Source: JAENVU01 sp963765075 (GTDB taxonomy: Bacteria; Actinomycetota; Acidimicrobiia; IMCC26256; JAENVU01). From it: 64,000 bases of DNA. Below are positions 8,929-18,498 of the stretch, piece after piece (position 1 is the stretch's first letter; every line of letters begins with the position of its first letter). The stretch covers positions 399,784 to 463,783 of the forward strand of contig CAVXVA010000007.1 of assembly GCA_963765075.1 (NCBI GenBank). Direction: 5' to 3'. The translations under genes and the position numbers were made by a program. The notes under the pieces are model-generated. The model was given only the letters and a program-made list of their open reading frames with translations. It was not told where the DNA came from and searched no databases.

Positions 8929-10773
8929 CTACGCCGAGCGCGGCGGCTTCTTCGAGTTGCGCATCCGTCCGCGTTGCGACGCGTCGAGGATCACCTTGCG
9001 CAACCGCACGCTGTTCGGTGTCACTTCCACGCACTCGTCGTCGGCGACGAACTCCAGCGCCTGCTCCAACGACATCTGGCGGGGCGGGGTCAGCCGAACG
9101 GTGTCGTCCGAGCCCGATGCGCGCATGTTCGTGAGCTTCTTCTCACGCGTCGGGTTGACGTCCATCTCTTCCGAACGCGATGACTCACCCACGATCATGC
9201 CTTCGTAGACCTCGACGCCCGGACCGACGAGCATCTCGCCCCGCTCCTGAAGGCTGAAGAGCGAATACGCCATGGTCACGCCGCGACGGTCGGCGACCAT
9301 GGAGCCGTTCGGACGACCCCGCAAGTCTCCGAACCAGGGTGCGTACCCGTCGAACACGTGGTGGAGGATCCCGGTGCCACGGGTCTCGGTCATGAACTCG
9401 GTGCGGAAGCCGACGAGGCCACGAGCGGGAACGAGGTATTCCAACCGGACCCAACCGGTGCCGTGGTTGATCATCTGTTCCATGCGCCCCTTGCGGACCG
9501 CCAACAACTGGGTCACGGCGCCGAGGAACTCCTCGGGCACGTCGACCGACGCCCGCTCGACCGGCTCGTGCAGCTTGCCGTCGATCTCCCGGGTGACGAC
9601 CTGGGGCTTGCCCACCGTCAGCTCGAAGCCTTCCCGGCGCATCTGCTCCACCAACACTGCGAGCTGGAGTTCACCGCGGCCCTGCACTTCCCACGCATCC
9701 GGACGCTCGGTCGGGACGACCCGAATCGCCACGTTGCCGACGAGTTCGGCATCGAGCCGGTTCTTCAGGAGCCGGGCGGTGAGCTTGGTGCCGTCGTTGC
9801 CCGCGACCGGGGAGGTGTTGATCCCGATCGTCATGGCCAGGCTCGGCTCGTCGATCGTCATGACCGGGAGGGGTACGGGGTTCTCCGCGTCGGCGAGAGT
9901 CTCGCCGATCGTCACGTCGGGCAGACCGGCGATCGCGATGATCTCGCCGGGACCGGCGTCGACCGCGTCGAGTCGTTCGAGGGACTCGGTCACGTACAAC
10001 TCGGTGATCCGGACCCGCTCGATGGAACCGTCGACTCGGCACCACGCGACGTTCTGCCCCTTCGCGATCGTGCCCTCCTGCACTCGACACAGCGCGAGCC
10101 GGCCGACGTAGGGCGAGGCGTCGAGGTTGGTCACCAAGGCTTGCAGCGGCGCGCCTTCGGTGTAGGTCGGCGCGGGAATGCGGTCGAGCAGGAGTTCGAA
10201 CAGCGGCTTGAGGTCGCTGCCTTCCACCTCGACGTCCATGCTCGCCCACCCGGCGCGGGCGTTCGTGTAGACGATCGGGAAGTCGATCTGCTCCTCGTTC
10301 GCGTCGAGATCGAGGAACAACTCGTAGACCTCATCGACGACTTCGCTGATGCGCGCGTCGGGGCGATCGACCTTGTTGATCACGAGGATGACGGGCAGGT
10401 TCGACTCCAACGCCTTGCGCAACACGAAGCGGGTCTGGGGCAGCGGGCCTTCGCTCGCATCCACGAGGAGGAGCACACCGTCGACCATGGTCAACCCACG
10501 TTCGACCTCACCGCCGAAGTCGGCGTGGCCCGGCGTGTCGATGATGTTGATCTTCACTCCGCCGTAGCGAACCGCCGCGTTCTTGGCGAGAATGGTGATG
10601 CCCTTCTCGCGTTCGAGGTCGTTCGAGTCCATGACTCGGTCGTTGACGTCTTGGTTGGCCCGGAACACACCGGTCTGCCACAACATGGCGTCGACCAACG
10701 TGGTCTTGCCGTGGTCAACGTGAGCGATGATGGCGACGTTGCGCAGATCATCGCGACGGGCGCGCGCGGACAT
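8929..10773 (-). CDS. typA: Ribosome-associated GTPase TypA/BipA
   Basis: A 614-residue translational GTPase of full family length. The P-loop AHVDHGKT is at 17-24, the switch region has REKGITI, and G3 is DTPGHADFGGEVER followed by NKVD. Domain 2 and EF-G-like domains III and V follow, then the TypA-specific C-terminal domain ending in an RMRNSKKPP tail. TypA binds 70S ribosomes and supports growth and ribosome assembly under stress. The ATG at 10773 has a GGAG-like sequence 9-13 nt upstream. A 116-bp intergenic region separates it from the divergent amidohydrolase gene. Confidence 0.97.
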   Translation of the reverse strand: MSARARRDDLRNVAIIAHVDHGKTTLVDAMLWQTGVFRANQDVNDRVMDSNDLEREKGITILAKNAAVRYGGVKINIIDTPGHADFGGEVERGLTMVDGVLLLVDASEGPLPQTRFVLRKALESNLPVILVINKVDRPDARISEVVDEVYELFLDLDANEEQIDFPIVYTNARAGWASMDVEVEGSDLKPLFELLLDRIPAPTYTEGAPLQALVTNLDASPYVGRLALCRVQEGTIAKGQNVAWCRVDGSIERVRITELYVTESLERLDAVDAGPGEIIAIAGLPDVTIGETLADAENPVPLPVMTIDEPSLAMTIGINTSPVAGNDGTKLTARLLKNRLDAELVGNVAIRVVPTERPDAWEVQGRGELQLAVLVEQMRREGFELTVGKPQVVTREIDGKLHEPVERASVDVPEEFLGAVTQLLAVRKGRMEQMINHGTGWVRLEYLVPARGLVGFRTEFMTETRGTGILHHVFDGYAPWFGDLRGRPNGSMVADRRGVTMAYSLFSLQERGEMLVGPGVEVYEGMIVGESSRSEEMDVNPTREKKLTNMRASGSDDTVRLTPPRQMSLEQALEFVADDECVEVTPNSVRLRKVILDASQRGRMRNSKKPPRSA

Positions 10774-10889
10774 AAGGAAATCTCCGTGAAAGGGGGGAAG
10801 AACCAGTGTACTGGCCGCCTGAGGGTGCCTCGGACTCGCGTCCGATGATGAACGCGTAGCCTGCGGGGATCTGTCACCGAGGAGGGCAC

Positions 10890-12563
10890 GTGGGCGCTGA
10901 TCTCGTGATTCGTGGGGGAACCGTCGTCGATGGCACGGGCGGCCCCGGGTACGAGGCCGACGTGGCAGTGACCGACGGCCTGATCAGCGAGATCGGCCCT
11001 GGTCTCAGCGGCGATCGCGTGCTCGATGCCGACGGCCACGCCGTGACGCCCGGTTTCATCGACATCCACTCCCACTACGACGCGCAAGTGTTCTGGGACC
11101 CGGCCCTCACCCCGTCGAGTTTCCACGGTGTGACCACCGTCATTGCCGGCAACTGCGGTTTTTCCATCGCGCCGTGCCGACCCGAGCACCGCGATCTCCT
11201 GGCCCGCACGTTGCAACACGTCGAGGACATGGACCTCGACACGCTCGCGGCCGGGATTCCCTGGGACTTCGAATCCTTCCCCGAGTACATGGATTCCGTG
11301 GCCCACCACGGCAGCGCCCTGAACTACGGCGTCTACATCGGTCACACGGCGCTGCGGATCTTCGTGATGGGCGAGGCCGGCTACGACCGCGACCCCACGC
11401 CCGACGAACTCGGCCGGATGCAGGCGCTCGTGTACGAAGCCATGCAGGCCGGCGCGATGGGTTTCGCCACGAGTTCCTCCCCCACCCACAACGGCGATGG
11501 CGGACGACCGGTCCCGAGTCGGCGCGCCGACCTCGCCGAGGTCGAAGCTCTCTTGGCGCCGCTGCACGACCTGGGCAAGGGAGTCGCGGCCCTGCTGCCC
11601 GGCGAGCGGATCCAGCACGCCGACGTCTACGGCTTGCAGGCGCGTATCGGCCGGCCCCTCACCTGGACGGCGCTCCTCACGGTCAAGGGATACCCCTGGC
11701 ACGAGAAGATCATCGAGGACAACAACGCGGCGCGGGCGGCGGGCGGCCAGGTCTGGCCGCAGATCTCGGTGCGCGTGCTCGCGTTCCAGATGAATCTGCG
11801 CGAGCCCTTCACGTTCAATCAGGCGCCGGTATTCGCCGCACTCATGAACGCCGGTGACGAAGCTCGCATCGACGCCTACCGCGATCCTGATTGGCGCCGG
11901 ATTGCGCTCGAGGATCTCGACACCAAGACGATGATCCGCCCCAACTGGCCCTCGATCGAGGTCGCGGAGTCCGAGGCGCATCCCGAGCTGATCGGTCGCC
12001 GGGTCGTCGACCTCGCGAAGGAACGGGCCTGCACGCCGCTCGATGTCATGCTCGACCTTGCCCTCACCGAGCACCTCGACACCCGGTTCCGCTCGGTCTT
12101 GGCCAACAACGATCCCGACGCAATCGCGTGGCTGCTCCAGCAAGAGGGGTGTTTGCTCGGTCTCGCCGATTCCGGCGCCCATGTGAGCCAACTCTGCGAT
12201 GCCTGCCTGCCCACCGACCTGCTCGGCAACTGGGTGCGCGAGAAGGACGTCATCTCCCTCGAACGGGCCGTCCACAAGCTCACCGCGGAACCGGCGGCGG
12301 TGTACGGCCTCGACTCCCCTGCCGGTGGACGCGGCCGCCTCGCCGTGGGCATGGCCGCCGACATCACCGTGTTCGATCCGGCCACCGTCGCGCCCGGCCC
12401 GTTGCGACGCATCCGCGACTTCCCCGCCAACGGTGAACGTCTCACCGCCGATCAACCCGTCGGCATGACCCATACCGTCGTCAACGGCGTTCCGATTCGA
12501 GTCGACGGCGCGCCGAGCGCCGACGGCCTGGCCGATCGACCCGGGGTGGTGCTGCGCAGCTGA
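10890..12563 (+). CDS. N-acyl-D-amino-acid deacylase-type amidohydrolase
   Basis: A 557-residue amidohydrolase-superfamily enzyme. It opens with the composite beta-sandwich DLVIRGGTVVDGTG, then the metal motif HSHYD (His60 and His62). VTTVIAGNCGFSIAP is typical of D-aminoacylases, and DSGAHVSQLCD carries the C-terminal metal Asp. The family hydrolyses N-acyl-D-amino acids or related amides; the true substrate is unknown. The GTG at 10890 is preceded by a strong GAGGAGGG ribosome-binding site. A 574-residue homologue lies at 24976-26700. It is divergent from typA. Confidence 0.85.
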   Translation: MGADLVIRGGTVVDGTGGPGYEADVAVTDGLISEIGPGLSGDRVLDADGHAVTPGFIDIHSHYDAQVFWDPALTPSSFHGVTTVIAGNCGFSIAPCRPEHRDLLARTLQHVEDMDLDTLAAGIPWDFESFPEYMDSVAHHGSALNYGVYIGHTALRIFVMGEAGYDRDPTPDELGRMQALVYEAMQAGAMGFATSSSPTHNGDGGRPVPSRRADLAEVEALLAPLHDLGKGVAALLPGERIQHADVYGLQARIGRPLTWTALLTVKGYPWHEKIIEDNNAARAAGGQVWPQISVRVLAFQMNLREPFTFNQAPVFAALMNAGDEARIDAYRDPDWRRIALEDLDTKTMIRPNWPSIEVAESEAHPELIGRRVVDLAKERACTPLDVMLDLALTEHLDTRFRSVLANNDPDAIAWLLQQEGCLLGLADSGAHVSQLCDACLPTDLLGNWVREKDVISLERAVHKLTAEPAAVYGLDSPAGGRGRLAVGMAADITVFDPATVAPGPLRRIRDFPANGERLTADQPVGMTHTVVNGVPIRVDGAPSADGLADRPGVVLRS

Positions 12564-12572
12564 ACCAGACCG

Positions 12573-13263
12573 TCACTCGACGGCACTGAGGCGCAGCGCG
12601 GAGTCGTCCCCCGGCACCGGCATATGGACGATCACCCGGATTCCCGGAGCCGCGGCCGACACGAACTGCTCACTCTCGAAGGCCAACCGTCCCGCCCGGG
12701 CATGGTCGAACACCCCCGATGCGTCTCGAAGCGGGCGACGTCGTGCCGCGGCCACCACTCGCGGAACTCGTCACTCACTGCGAGGAGCCGGTTGACCAGG
12801 TCGGCCAACGATCGGGTCCTCACCGCGGGGAGTCACTTCGGCCCGGAACTGCGACAACGTCTGACGGGCTTCGGATTCCCACTCGCCGTTCAACGCCCGG
12901 GCGGGCGCGTTCCCGAACATCAACCACACGAGGTTCCGCTCCGGCCCGGGGAGGTGTCGGATCTCGGGGAACAGGCGCGGCGAACGCGTCGTTCCACGCC
13001 AGGATGTCCCACGTCGGGCCCAGCGCGTAGGCCGGCGCGGGCTCGACCATCGCCATCAACGTGAGGACACCCGGCGGACACTGCCGGGGATCGTCGAGCG
13101 GTCCGGGGACCTCCGGGTGACCGGCCAGGTCTCGGAGATACCGGCGCTCGACCGGATCGAGTTGCAGGGCGGATCGCACGCGCACCATCTCCGGCTGAGT
13201 TTCGCCACCCTCGCGCGAGTGACGGCACCAGGACGGGCCGCGAGCCACTCCACCCGCCACCAC
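12573..13263 (-). pseudogene. MmyB-like transcription regulator remnant (5' truncated, several frame breaks)
   Basis: Three minus-strand frames together encode a MmyB-type ligand-binding domain. PEMVRVRSALQLDPVERRYL is followed by PAPAYALGPTWDILAWNDAFAA. The next segments are LFPEIRHLPGPERNLVWLMF, then SLADLVNRLLAVSDEFREWW and finally FDHARAGRLAFESEQF. Joining them needs removal of one base near 12975, removal of one near 12824 and a change in the GGGGG run near 12717. Most of the N-terminal helix-turn-helix is absent, because the divergent epimerase gene starts at 13278. It is either a decaying regulator or a truncated one further damaged by sequence errors. Confidence 0.7.
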
Positions 13264-13277
13264 TAACCTCCGTCCCG

Positions 13278-14142
13278 ATGCATGATCGCCACACGCTCGT
13301 CACCGGCGGTACGGGCTTCGTCGGCACGGCACTCGTGCGCCGCCTCGTCGCCGACGGTTGGTCGGTCGACACGTTGGTCCGCCGACCCGACCCCATCTTC
13401 CCTGGTGGTGTGCACTCCCACGTCATCCCCTCCGAAATCGACGCACTGATCGACCTGGTGGGTGAGATCGCCCCGAGCCATTGCTTTCACCTCGCCACTG
13501 CGTTTCGCGGCGTCCACACCCCCGCCGACATCGCGCCGATGGTGGAGGCCAACCTCGGGTTCGGAACCGCGCTCACCGAGGCGATCGTCCGAGTGCCCGG
13601 TGCCCGATTCGTCAACACCGGCACGGTCTGGCAGCACTACGACGCCGCCTCGTACAGCCCGGTGTCGCTCTATGCCGCGACCAAGCAAGCCTTCGCCGAT
13701 CTCCTCACCTTCTACGCCGAGGTCGAAGGCCTCGCGGTGCACACACTGGAACTCACCGATACGTACGGGCCCGCCGATCCGCGCGCCAAGCTCATCCCCT
13801 TCCTGCTCAAGGCCGGGGCCGAAGGCACGACCCTCCAGATGACCGACGGCACCCAGTTGATCGACCTGGTCCACGTCGAGGACGCGGCGAGTGCGCTACT
13901 GGCCGCCGCCGCGGCACCGCCCGGTCCGGTCTACGGCGCGCGGGGCGACGGGGCCATCACCCTGCGCGAGCTCGTCGAACGCTTTCAGGCGGCCACGGGC
14001 CTCACCCTCGACGTGGAGTGGGGGGCGCGCCCGTCACGGCCCCGAGAAATGTTGCGGCCGTGGATGACCGCCGATCCCCCGCCGGATTGGTCCCCCGCCA
14101 TCCGCCTCGACGACGGACTGCGCGCGCTCGTCGCGGGCTTAG
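13278..14142 (+). CDS. NAD-dependent epimerase/dehydratase-type SDR
   Basis: An extended SDR with the Rossmann motif TGGTGFVG at 9-16, a conserved TGTVW strand (Thr115 region) and the YxxxK pair Tyr132/Lys136. A substrate-binding C-terminal half contains DTYGPADPRAKLIPFLLKA and LVHVEDAASALLAAA. It would isomerise or dehydrate a nucleotide sugar or similar NAD(P)-dependent substrate. In the uninterrupted frame it runs on to 14651 through the opposite-strand gene, which is implausible. Removing one G from GGG near 14135 ends it at LRALVAA with TAG at 14140-14142, exactly convergent with the neighbouring TAA. I infer that end. Confidence 0.75.
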
Positions 14143-14822
14143 GCCGGCTTCGGCTTCCCGATCCGGTCGTAGTCCTCGGTCGGGATCGCATCGACGTCCT
14201 TGTAGACGTGATGGATACACGGTTCGCCGGGTCGCGTGGGTGGGAACTCGATGCTCGTGGGCGTCTCGCCCCACTCCACCGGTTGGATCTCGTTGTTCAC
14301 CGAGCAGTGGGCGCAGTACACCCACAGTTCGTCGCGCATGAAGGTCTGCCCCGAGCGCTCCGCGAGGGTGCGGTAGGCGTGCTCACCTTCGTACCGGCCG
14401 TCGTCGATCAGGCGACCACCACTGCCGCAGCGGAACGAGAGCACGATCTTCTCGTCGTCCTCACTCACCTCGACCGCGCCCATGTTGGCGAGCATCGCGC
14501 GGCTGATCACCTTCGCCCGCTGCGCCGCGGGCAGATCACCCCACGCCACCTCCGTGGTCCGGCGCGGACGGACGAACTCATCACCGGTCTTGCGCAGTGC
14601 TCGCTCGACGGCGTCCTCGCCGAGCTCGTCCGCAATGAAGGTGAGGAGTGACGTGATCCAGTTGATGGAGTACTCCTGCAGACCCGACCATTGGCTCACT
14701 GCCCGATCGAGCAGCGTCTTCGCCGCCTCGGCGTCACCGGCGTCGATCGCGGCTCGCACCTGGTGCCAGACCGGCGTCTGCATCTTCTCGATCTCGGCGT
14801 CACTCAGTACCCGGTCAACCAT
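14139..14822 (-). CDS. Conserved protein of unknown function with a Cys-rich C-terminal half
   Basis: A 227-residue protein with no signal peptide. The N-terminal half is alpha-helical (LSDAEIEKMQTPVWHQVRAAIDAGDAEAA). The second half has VLSFRCGSGGRL, GQTFMRDELWVYCAHCSVNNEIQPVEWG and EPCIHHVYKD, giving a C-x2-C pair and further Cys and His residues that could bind a metal. This layout recalls actinobacterial proteins annotated as L-2-amino-thiazoline-4-carboxylate hydrolase-like, but I am not certain. It sits 12 nt after the end of the acyl-CoA dehydrogenase gene upstream and probably shares its transcript, which suggests a role in the same catabolic pathway. Confidence 0.6.
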   Translation of the reverse strand: MVDRVLSDAEIEKMQTPVWHQVRAAIDAGDAEAAKTLLDRAVSQWSGLQEYSINWITSLLTFIADELGEDAVERALRKTGDEFVRPRRTTEVAWGDLPAAQRAKVISRAMLANMGAVEVSEDDEKIVLSFRCGSGGRLIDDGRYEGEHAYRTLAERSGQTFMRDELWVYCAHCSVNNEIQPVEWGETPTSIEFPPTRPGEPCIHHVYKDVDAIPTEDYDRIGKPKPA

Positions 14823-14834
14823 GCGTCCGCCTCC

Positions 14835-16028
14835 TCAGCGCCGAGGGAGTCCGAGGACACGCTCGGCGATGATGTTGCGCTGGATCTCGCTGGTACCACC
14901 CGGGATCGTGCCACCGAACGACCGCATCCACTGCGTGAACCATGCGCCCTCCCGCCACATCTGCGGACCGAGCCGGCGCCGGTCGAGGCCGGGGGCCCCG
15001 AGCGCCTCGGTTCCCACCGCCAGCGCCTGCTGCACCGACTCGCTCCCGAACAGTTTGAGCAAGGAATGCTCGGGTGCCGACTTGCCCGCCATGAACTTGG
15101 AGAATCCGCGGTAGCCCATGCACATGAGCGCTTGCGCGTCGATCGCACTGGCTGCGACCTGATCCCGATAGACGGCGTCGTCGCCGATGCGGGTGCCGTC
15201 GACACCGACTTCGGAGCCGAGTTCGATCAACGCGCGCGTCGCCCGATCGAGACTGAACGCGTAGTCGATCCACAGCATGGCGCGTTCATGGGCGAGTGAT
15301 CCCTGGGTGATCGGCCACCCCCCGTCGATCTCGCCGAGCAGATTCGCACGGGGGACCCGGGCATCCGTGAAGAAGACCTCGTTGAAGTCCATGAAGTCGG
15401 GTTCGGTGAGTTCGGGGAACGGGCGAGGTTCGACGCCCGGCGTCTTCATGTCGATGATCAACGCAGTGATGCCTTGGTGTTTCGGGACGTCCGGGTTCGT
15501 CCGCACGAAACACATGCACCAATCGGCGTGATGCGCGCCGGAGGTCCAGACCTTCTGACCGTTGACGACGAACTCGTCGCCATCGATGACCGCGCGGGTC
15601 CTGAGACTCGCGAGGTCGCTGCCGGCGCCGGGCTCGCTCATGCCGAGACACCACGCGATCTCGGCCCGCAAGGTGGGGAGCAGGAACTGCTCCTGTTGGG
15701 CCGGCGTGCCGTAGTCGCGGATCGACGGCGCGATGATCCCGAGCCCTTGGGGATTGAGGCTGCGCGGAATCTGGCGCCGCGCCATCTCCTCGAAGTAGAT
15801 CATCTGCTCGACCGGGCTCGCGTTCCGGCCGCCGAGTTCGGGCGGCCATCCCGGCACCAGCCACCCGGCGTCGAACAACGAACGCTGCCACTCCCGTGCC
15901 CACGGCGGAAGATCGGCACTCGAGCGCTTCGGCCGCCGGAGGGTCTCCTCCGGTGGCAGGTGAGCGTCGAGCCAACTGATCAGCTCGCGCCGGAACGCTT
16001 CTTCGGCAGGCCCGTACTGCAATCGCAC
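14835..16028 (-). CDS. Acyl-CoA dehydrogenase (FadE-like), long subunit
   Basis: A 397-residue acyl-CoA dehydrogenase. PEELGGRNASPVEQMIYFEEMAR is the N-terminal helical domain. CLGMSEPGAGSDLASLRTRA and VNGQKVWTSGAHHADWCM form the FAD-binding beta domain, and FGGTIPGGTSEIQRNIIAERVLGLPR is the C-terminal signature. It oxidises acyl-CoA to enoyl-CoA with electrons passing to ETF. It lies divergent to a second, shorter acyl-CoA dehydrogenase at 16114, an arrangement like the FadE heteromers of actinobacterial steroid-side-chain degradation. The start is GTG at 16028. A TGACAC-NN-ACGTCA site sits 32 nt upstream, between the two genes. Confidence 0.9.
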   Translation of the reverse strand: MRLQYGPAEEAFRRELISWLDAHLPPEETLRRPKRSSADLPPWAREWQRSLFDAGWLVPGWPPELGGRNASPVEQMIYFEEMARRQIPRSLNPQGLGIIAPSIRDYGTPAQQEQFLLPTLRAEIAWCLGMSEPGAGSDLASLRTRAVIDGDEFVVNGQKVWTSGAHHADWCMCFVRTNPDVPKHQGITALIIDMKTPGVEPRPFPELTEPDFMDFNEVFFTDARVPRANLLGEIDGGWPITQGSLAHERAMLWIDYAFSLDRATRALIELGSEVGVDGTRIGDDAVYRDQVAASAIDAQALMCMGYRGFSKFMAGKSAPEHSLLKLFGSESVQQALAVGTEALGAPGLDRRRLGPQMWREGAWFTQWMRSFGGTIPGGTSEIQRNIIAERVLGLPRR

Positions 16029-16059
16029 CCGCGCACGGTACCCGCTAGCGTCACCTCCC

Positions 16060-16073
16060 TGACACCTACGTCA
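16060..16073. promoter_or_regulatory. Operator-like palindrome TGACAC-CT-ACGTCA (site 2)
   Basis: A 14-bp near-palindrome, TGACACCTACGTCA, in the 85-bp region between two divergent acyl-CoA dehydrogenase genes. It is 32 nt from the minus-strand start and 41 nt from the plus-strand start. The preceding bases CTCCC are also shared with site 3 at 21410. A single regulator could control both genes from here. Confidence 0.5.
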
Positions 16074-16113
16074 GGTCGGCGATCGGTCTGAGCGTCCCGA
16101 CGAGCGAGGAACC

Positions 16114-17189
16114 GTGGACTTCGAGTTCTCCGACGATCACGAGCGCCTGGGAGTGTCGGTCCGGAGATTCTTCTCCGAGCGCGCACCGCTTCGGTACGTC
16201 CGCGATCACTACGACGTCGAGTCCACCGTCGACGACGTCTGGTCGGGGCTCGCCGCCCTCGGACTCACGGGGATGCTGGCCCCCGAGGCGTTGGGCGGCG
16301 CCGGGATGGGCATGGTGGAACTCGCGCTTCCGCTCGGTGAGATGGGACGCGCGCTGTACCCGGGCCCGTTCACCGCCTCCGCGGTCGGCGCGGTCGGATT
16401 GCTGGCGGATCTGGCCGACGATCACGTCGCCGCCGATTGGCTCCCGCAACTCGCCGACGGTACGGCCGTCGCCGCGATCGTCGACCTCACGCATCGCGGG
16501 TCAGGGGTCACCGCCGACCACGGCGTACTCGACGGCGCGAGTCCGGCCGTCCTCGACGCGGCAGCCGCCGATCTCCTCCTCGTCGTCACCGAAGACCGCG
16601 TGCATCGCCGTGAGCACCGCCACGCCGGGGATCGAGATCGTCGCCATGCCGACGGTCGACGGGTCCCGCAAGTTCGCGACCGTCACGTTCACGGGCGTCA
16701 CCGGTGCGGTCCTCACCGGGGATACCGCGGCGGCCGTCGCGGCCACCAGGGATCGCCTGGCCACCGCGTTCGTGCTCGACGGCATCGGCGCGGCGGTGCA
16801 GTCCTTGGAACTCGCGGTCGAGTACGCCAAGACGCGAGAACAGTTCGGCCAACCCATCGGGTCGTTCCAGGCCGTTCAGCATCTCGCGCGCCGACATGCT
16901 CCAAGCCGTCGAACTCGGGCGGGCGGCCGGGTACTACGCAGCCTGGGCCTGCGACGCGGCCGAACCCGCCGAACGACACCGCGCCGCGACGATGGCGATC
17001 GCCTTCGCGTCGGACGCCTTCTACCGAGTTGCGGCCGACGCGATCCAGATCTTCGGCGGTGTCGGCTTCACGTGGGAACACGACATCCACCTGTTCTACA
17101 AGCGGTTGCTCACCCTGCAACTGGTACTGGGGTCGCGCGCGGATCATCTCGCCGAACTCGCCGACCTCGTACTCCCGCCAGCGCACTGA
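16114..17189 (+). pseudogene. Acyl-CoA dehydrogenase (FadE-like), short subunit, two frame breaks
   Basis: All parts of a roughly 357-residue acyl-CoA dehydrogenase are present but in three frames. The first is MDFEFSDDHERLGVSVRRFF to LLLVVTEDRVH, followed by AVSTATPGIEIVAMPT to FGQPIGSFQAVQHL. The last is ADMLQAVELGRAAGYYAAWA to FGGVGFTWEHDIHLFYKR and a normal C-terminus. Deleting one C near 16606 and one base in GCGCGCC near 16885 restores it. The GTG start has a GAGGA site upstream. It corresponds to the N-terminal half of the fused FadE at 22717. It could be a real pseudogene, but two neat one-base insertions suggest assembly error. Confidence 0.8.
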
Positions 17190-18447
17190 GCGACACGGCC
17201 GCGAGTACGACGATCACCGGCTCGGCCGGCACCCGGAACCGGGTCTGGCCGTAGCTCAGTACCGCCCCCACCGTGACGATGATGGGTGGCACCGCAAGGA
17301 ACCACTGTCTCACCTTCCGGCGGCGCAAGATCACGGCCCCGGCGATCGCCAACACCAACAGCGGGTAGTACCACCACATGCCGAGCCGCGTGACCCACTG
17401 CGGACGGCCTTCGCTCTCGTTGAACGTGATCATGTCGGTCGGTCGGAACAGACCCCAGTCGCGACCGATGCGCGCCGCGATGACCTTGACGAACTGAGAC
17501 CGGTGGCCGTCGTTGATGTAGTCGAACGCCCGCTGGCGATAGATCTTCGAGACCACGGACTGATCACCCTGGGGGGCGCGCTTCGGAATGCAGACCGAGA
17601 GCTTCGTGAGGCCGATCGGCGGGCCGAAGAACACCGCGTCGCATGTCGATCCCAAGATCGCGATGCCGTCGTTGGTCGAGATCAGGGTCGGTTCGTCGAA
17701 CCGAGATTGGTTGAATCCCACCCACGGGCCGACGATCGCGAGCATTCCGACTCCGACCACCGCCACCGGGGCGAGCCGGGTCCGCCACGGGCGGGCCCGC
17801 CAGAACCACAGCAGCGGCAGGGCCAGCAACGGCGCCATCAGCATCAACTCGGCCCGGGCCAACGCTCCGAGCCCGCACACCGCACCGAGCGCCGCGGCGG
17901 TGGTGAGCCGGGGCCGATCTTCGAGGCGGAGCAGCAGGAGCAGCGCGCCCACGACCGCGGCCACGGCCAGCGTCTCCGACATGATCAGCGTGTCGTTGAT
18001 CCAGAGGTACGGATACATGGCCGCAATGGCGGCGGCAATCAGGCCGGCGAGGTCGCCCGCCAAGCGCCGGGCGAGCATCGCCATCAACACGACGCCCACC
18101 AACCCGATGAGCAACATCTCGAACCGCACGATGAGTTGCGTGGTCGACTCCGCGAACCCGAGCTGATCCCCGGCCCAGATCACCGGCAGGATCGTAAAGA
18201 CGGTGAGTGGCGGGTGGTCGGCGGCCGGAGTCGAGCGCTGCGGCCGGCCGGGCAGGAACTGGAACGGGTCGTTGTACCCGTGGCCCTTGCCGAGTTGGCG
18301 AGCCTGGAGTTCGTAGTACGCGGCGTCGTAGAACGAGTTGGTGTCGTGGCGGGCGACGGCCAGGATGAACGTTGTCCGGATCGTCGCGGCGACGAGCAGG
18401 ATCAGGACCAGCACAATCATGAACCGGCGCGACGGAGAAGCGGGCAC
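17110..18447 (-). CDS. PMT_2/GT39-like membrane glycosyltransferase
   Basis: A 445-residue polytopic membrane protein with about eleven hydrophobic helices. After the first helix, FYDAAYYELQARQLGKGHGYNDPF and PAADHPPLTVFTI form the conserved periplasmic loop of PMT/ArnT-type enzymes. These transfer sugar from polyprenyl-phosphate donors at the cell surface. The C-terminus has membrane helices followed by a basic tail. Its end overlaps the convergent acyl-CoA dehydrogenase by 80 bp. A one-base correction near 17175 would instead end it at 17144, so the last residues are uncertain. The acceptor is unknown. Confidence 0.8.
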   Translation of the reverse strand: MPASPSRRFMIVLVLILLVAATIRTTFILAVARHDTNSFYDAAYYELQARQLGKGHGYNDPFQFLPGRPQRSTPAADHPPLTVFTILPVIWAGDQLGFAESTTQLIVRFEMLLIGLVGVVLMAMLARRLAGDLAGLIAAAIAAMYPYLWINDTLIMSETLAVAAVVGALLLLLRLEDRPRLTTAAALGAVCGLGALARAELMLMAPLLALPLLWFWRARPWRTRLAPVAVVGVGMLAIVGPWVGFNQSRFDEPTLISTNDGIAILGSTCDAVFFGPPIGLTKLSVCIPKRAPQGDQSVVSKIYRQRAFDYINDGHRSQFVKVIAARIGRDWGLFRPTDMITFNESEGRPQWVTRLGMWWYYPLLVLAIAGAVILRRRKVRQWFLAVPPIIVTVGAVLSYGQTRFRVPAEPVIVVLAAVSLSALAGVRGRRVRRDDPRATPVPVAG

Positions 18448-18498
18448 TCGTTCGACGTTAGTGGCGCCGGCTCGCCGATCAGCGGTGGACGCAGGTCG

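Noticed and set aside
9358..10848. Plus-strand open frame of about 500 codons
   Set aside because: It is antisense to typA, which has all GTPase motifs; the product has no recognisable domain.
13278..14651. Epimerase ending at 14651
   Set aside because: That frame runs 500 bp through the opposite-strand gene with shadow-like sequence. A one-base correction gives a natural end at 14142.
16114..17189. Programmed ribosomal frameshifting in the split acyl-CoA dehydrogenase
   Set aside because: No slippery heptamer, stem-loop or conserved signal is seen at either break. The same type of one-base insertion occurs in many unrelated genes here.
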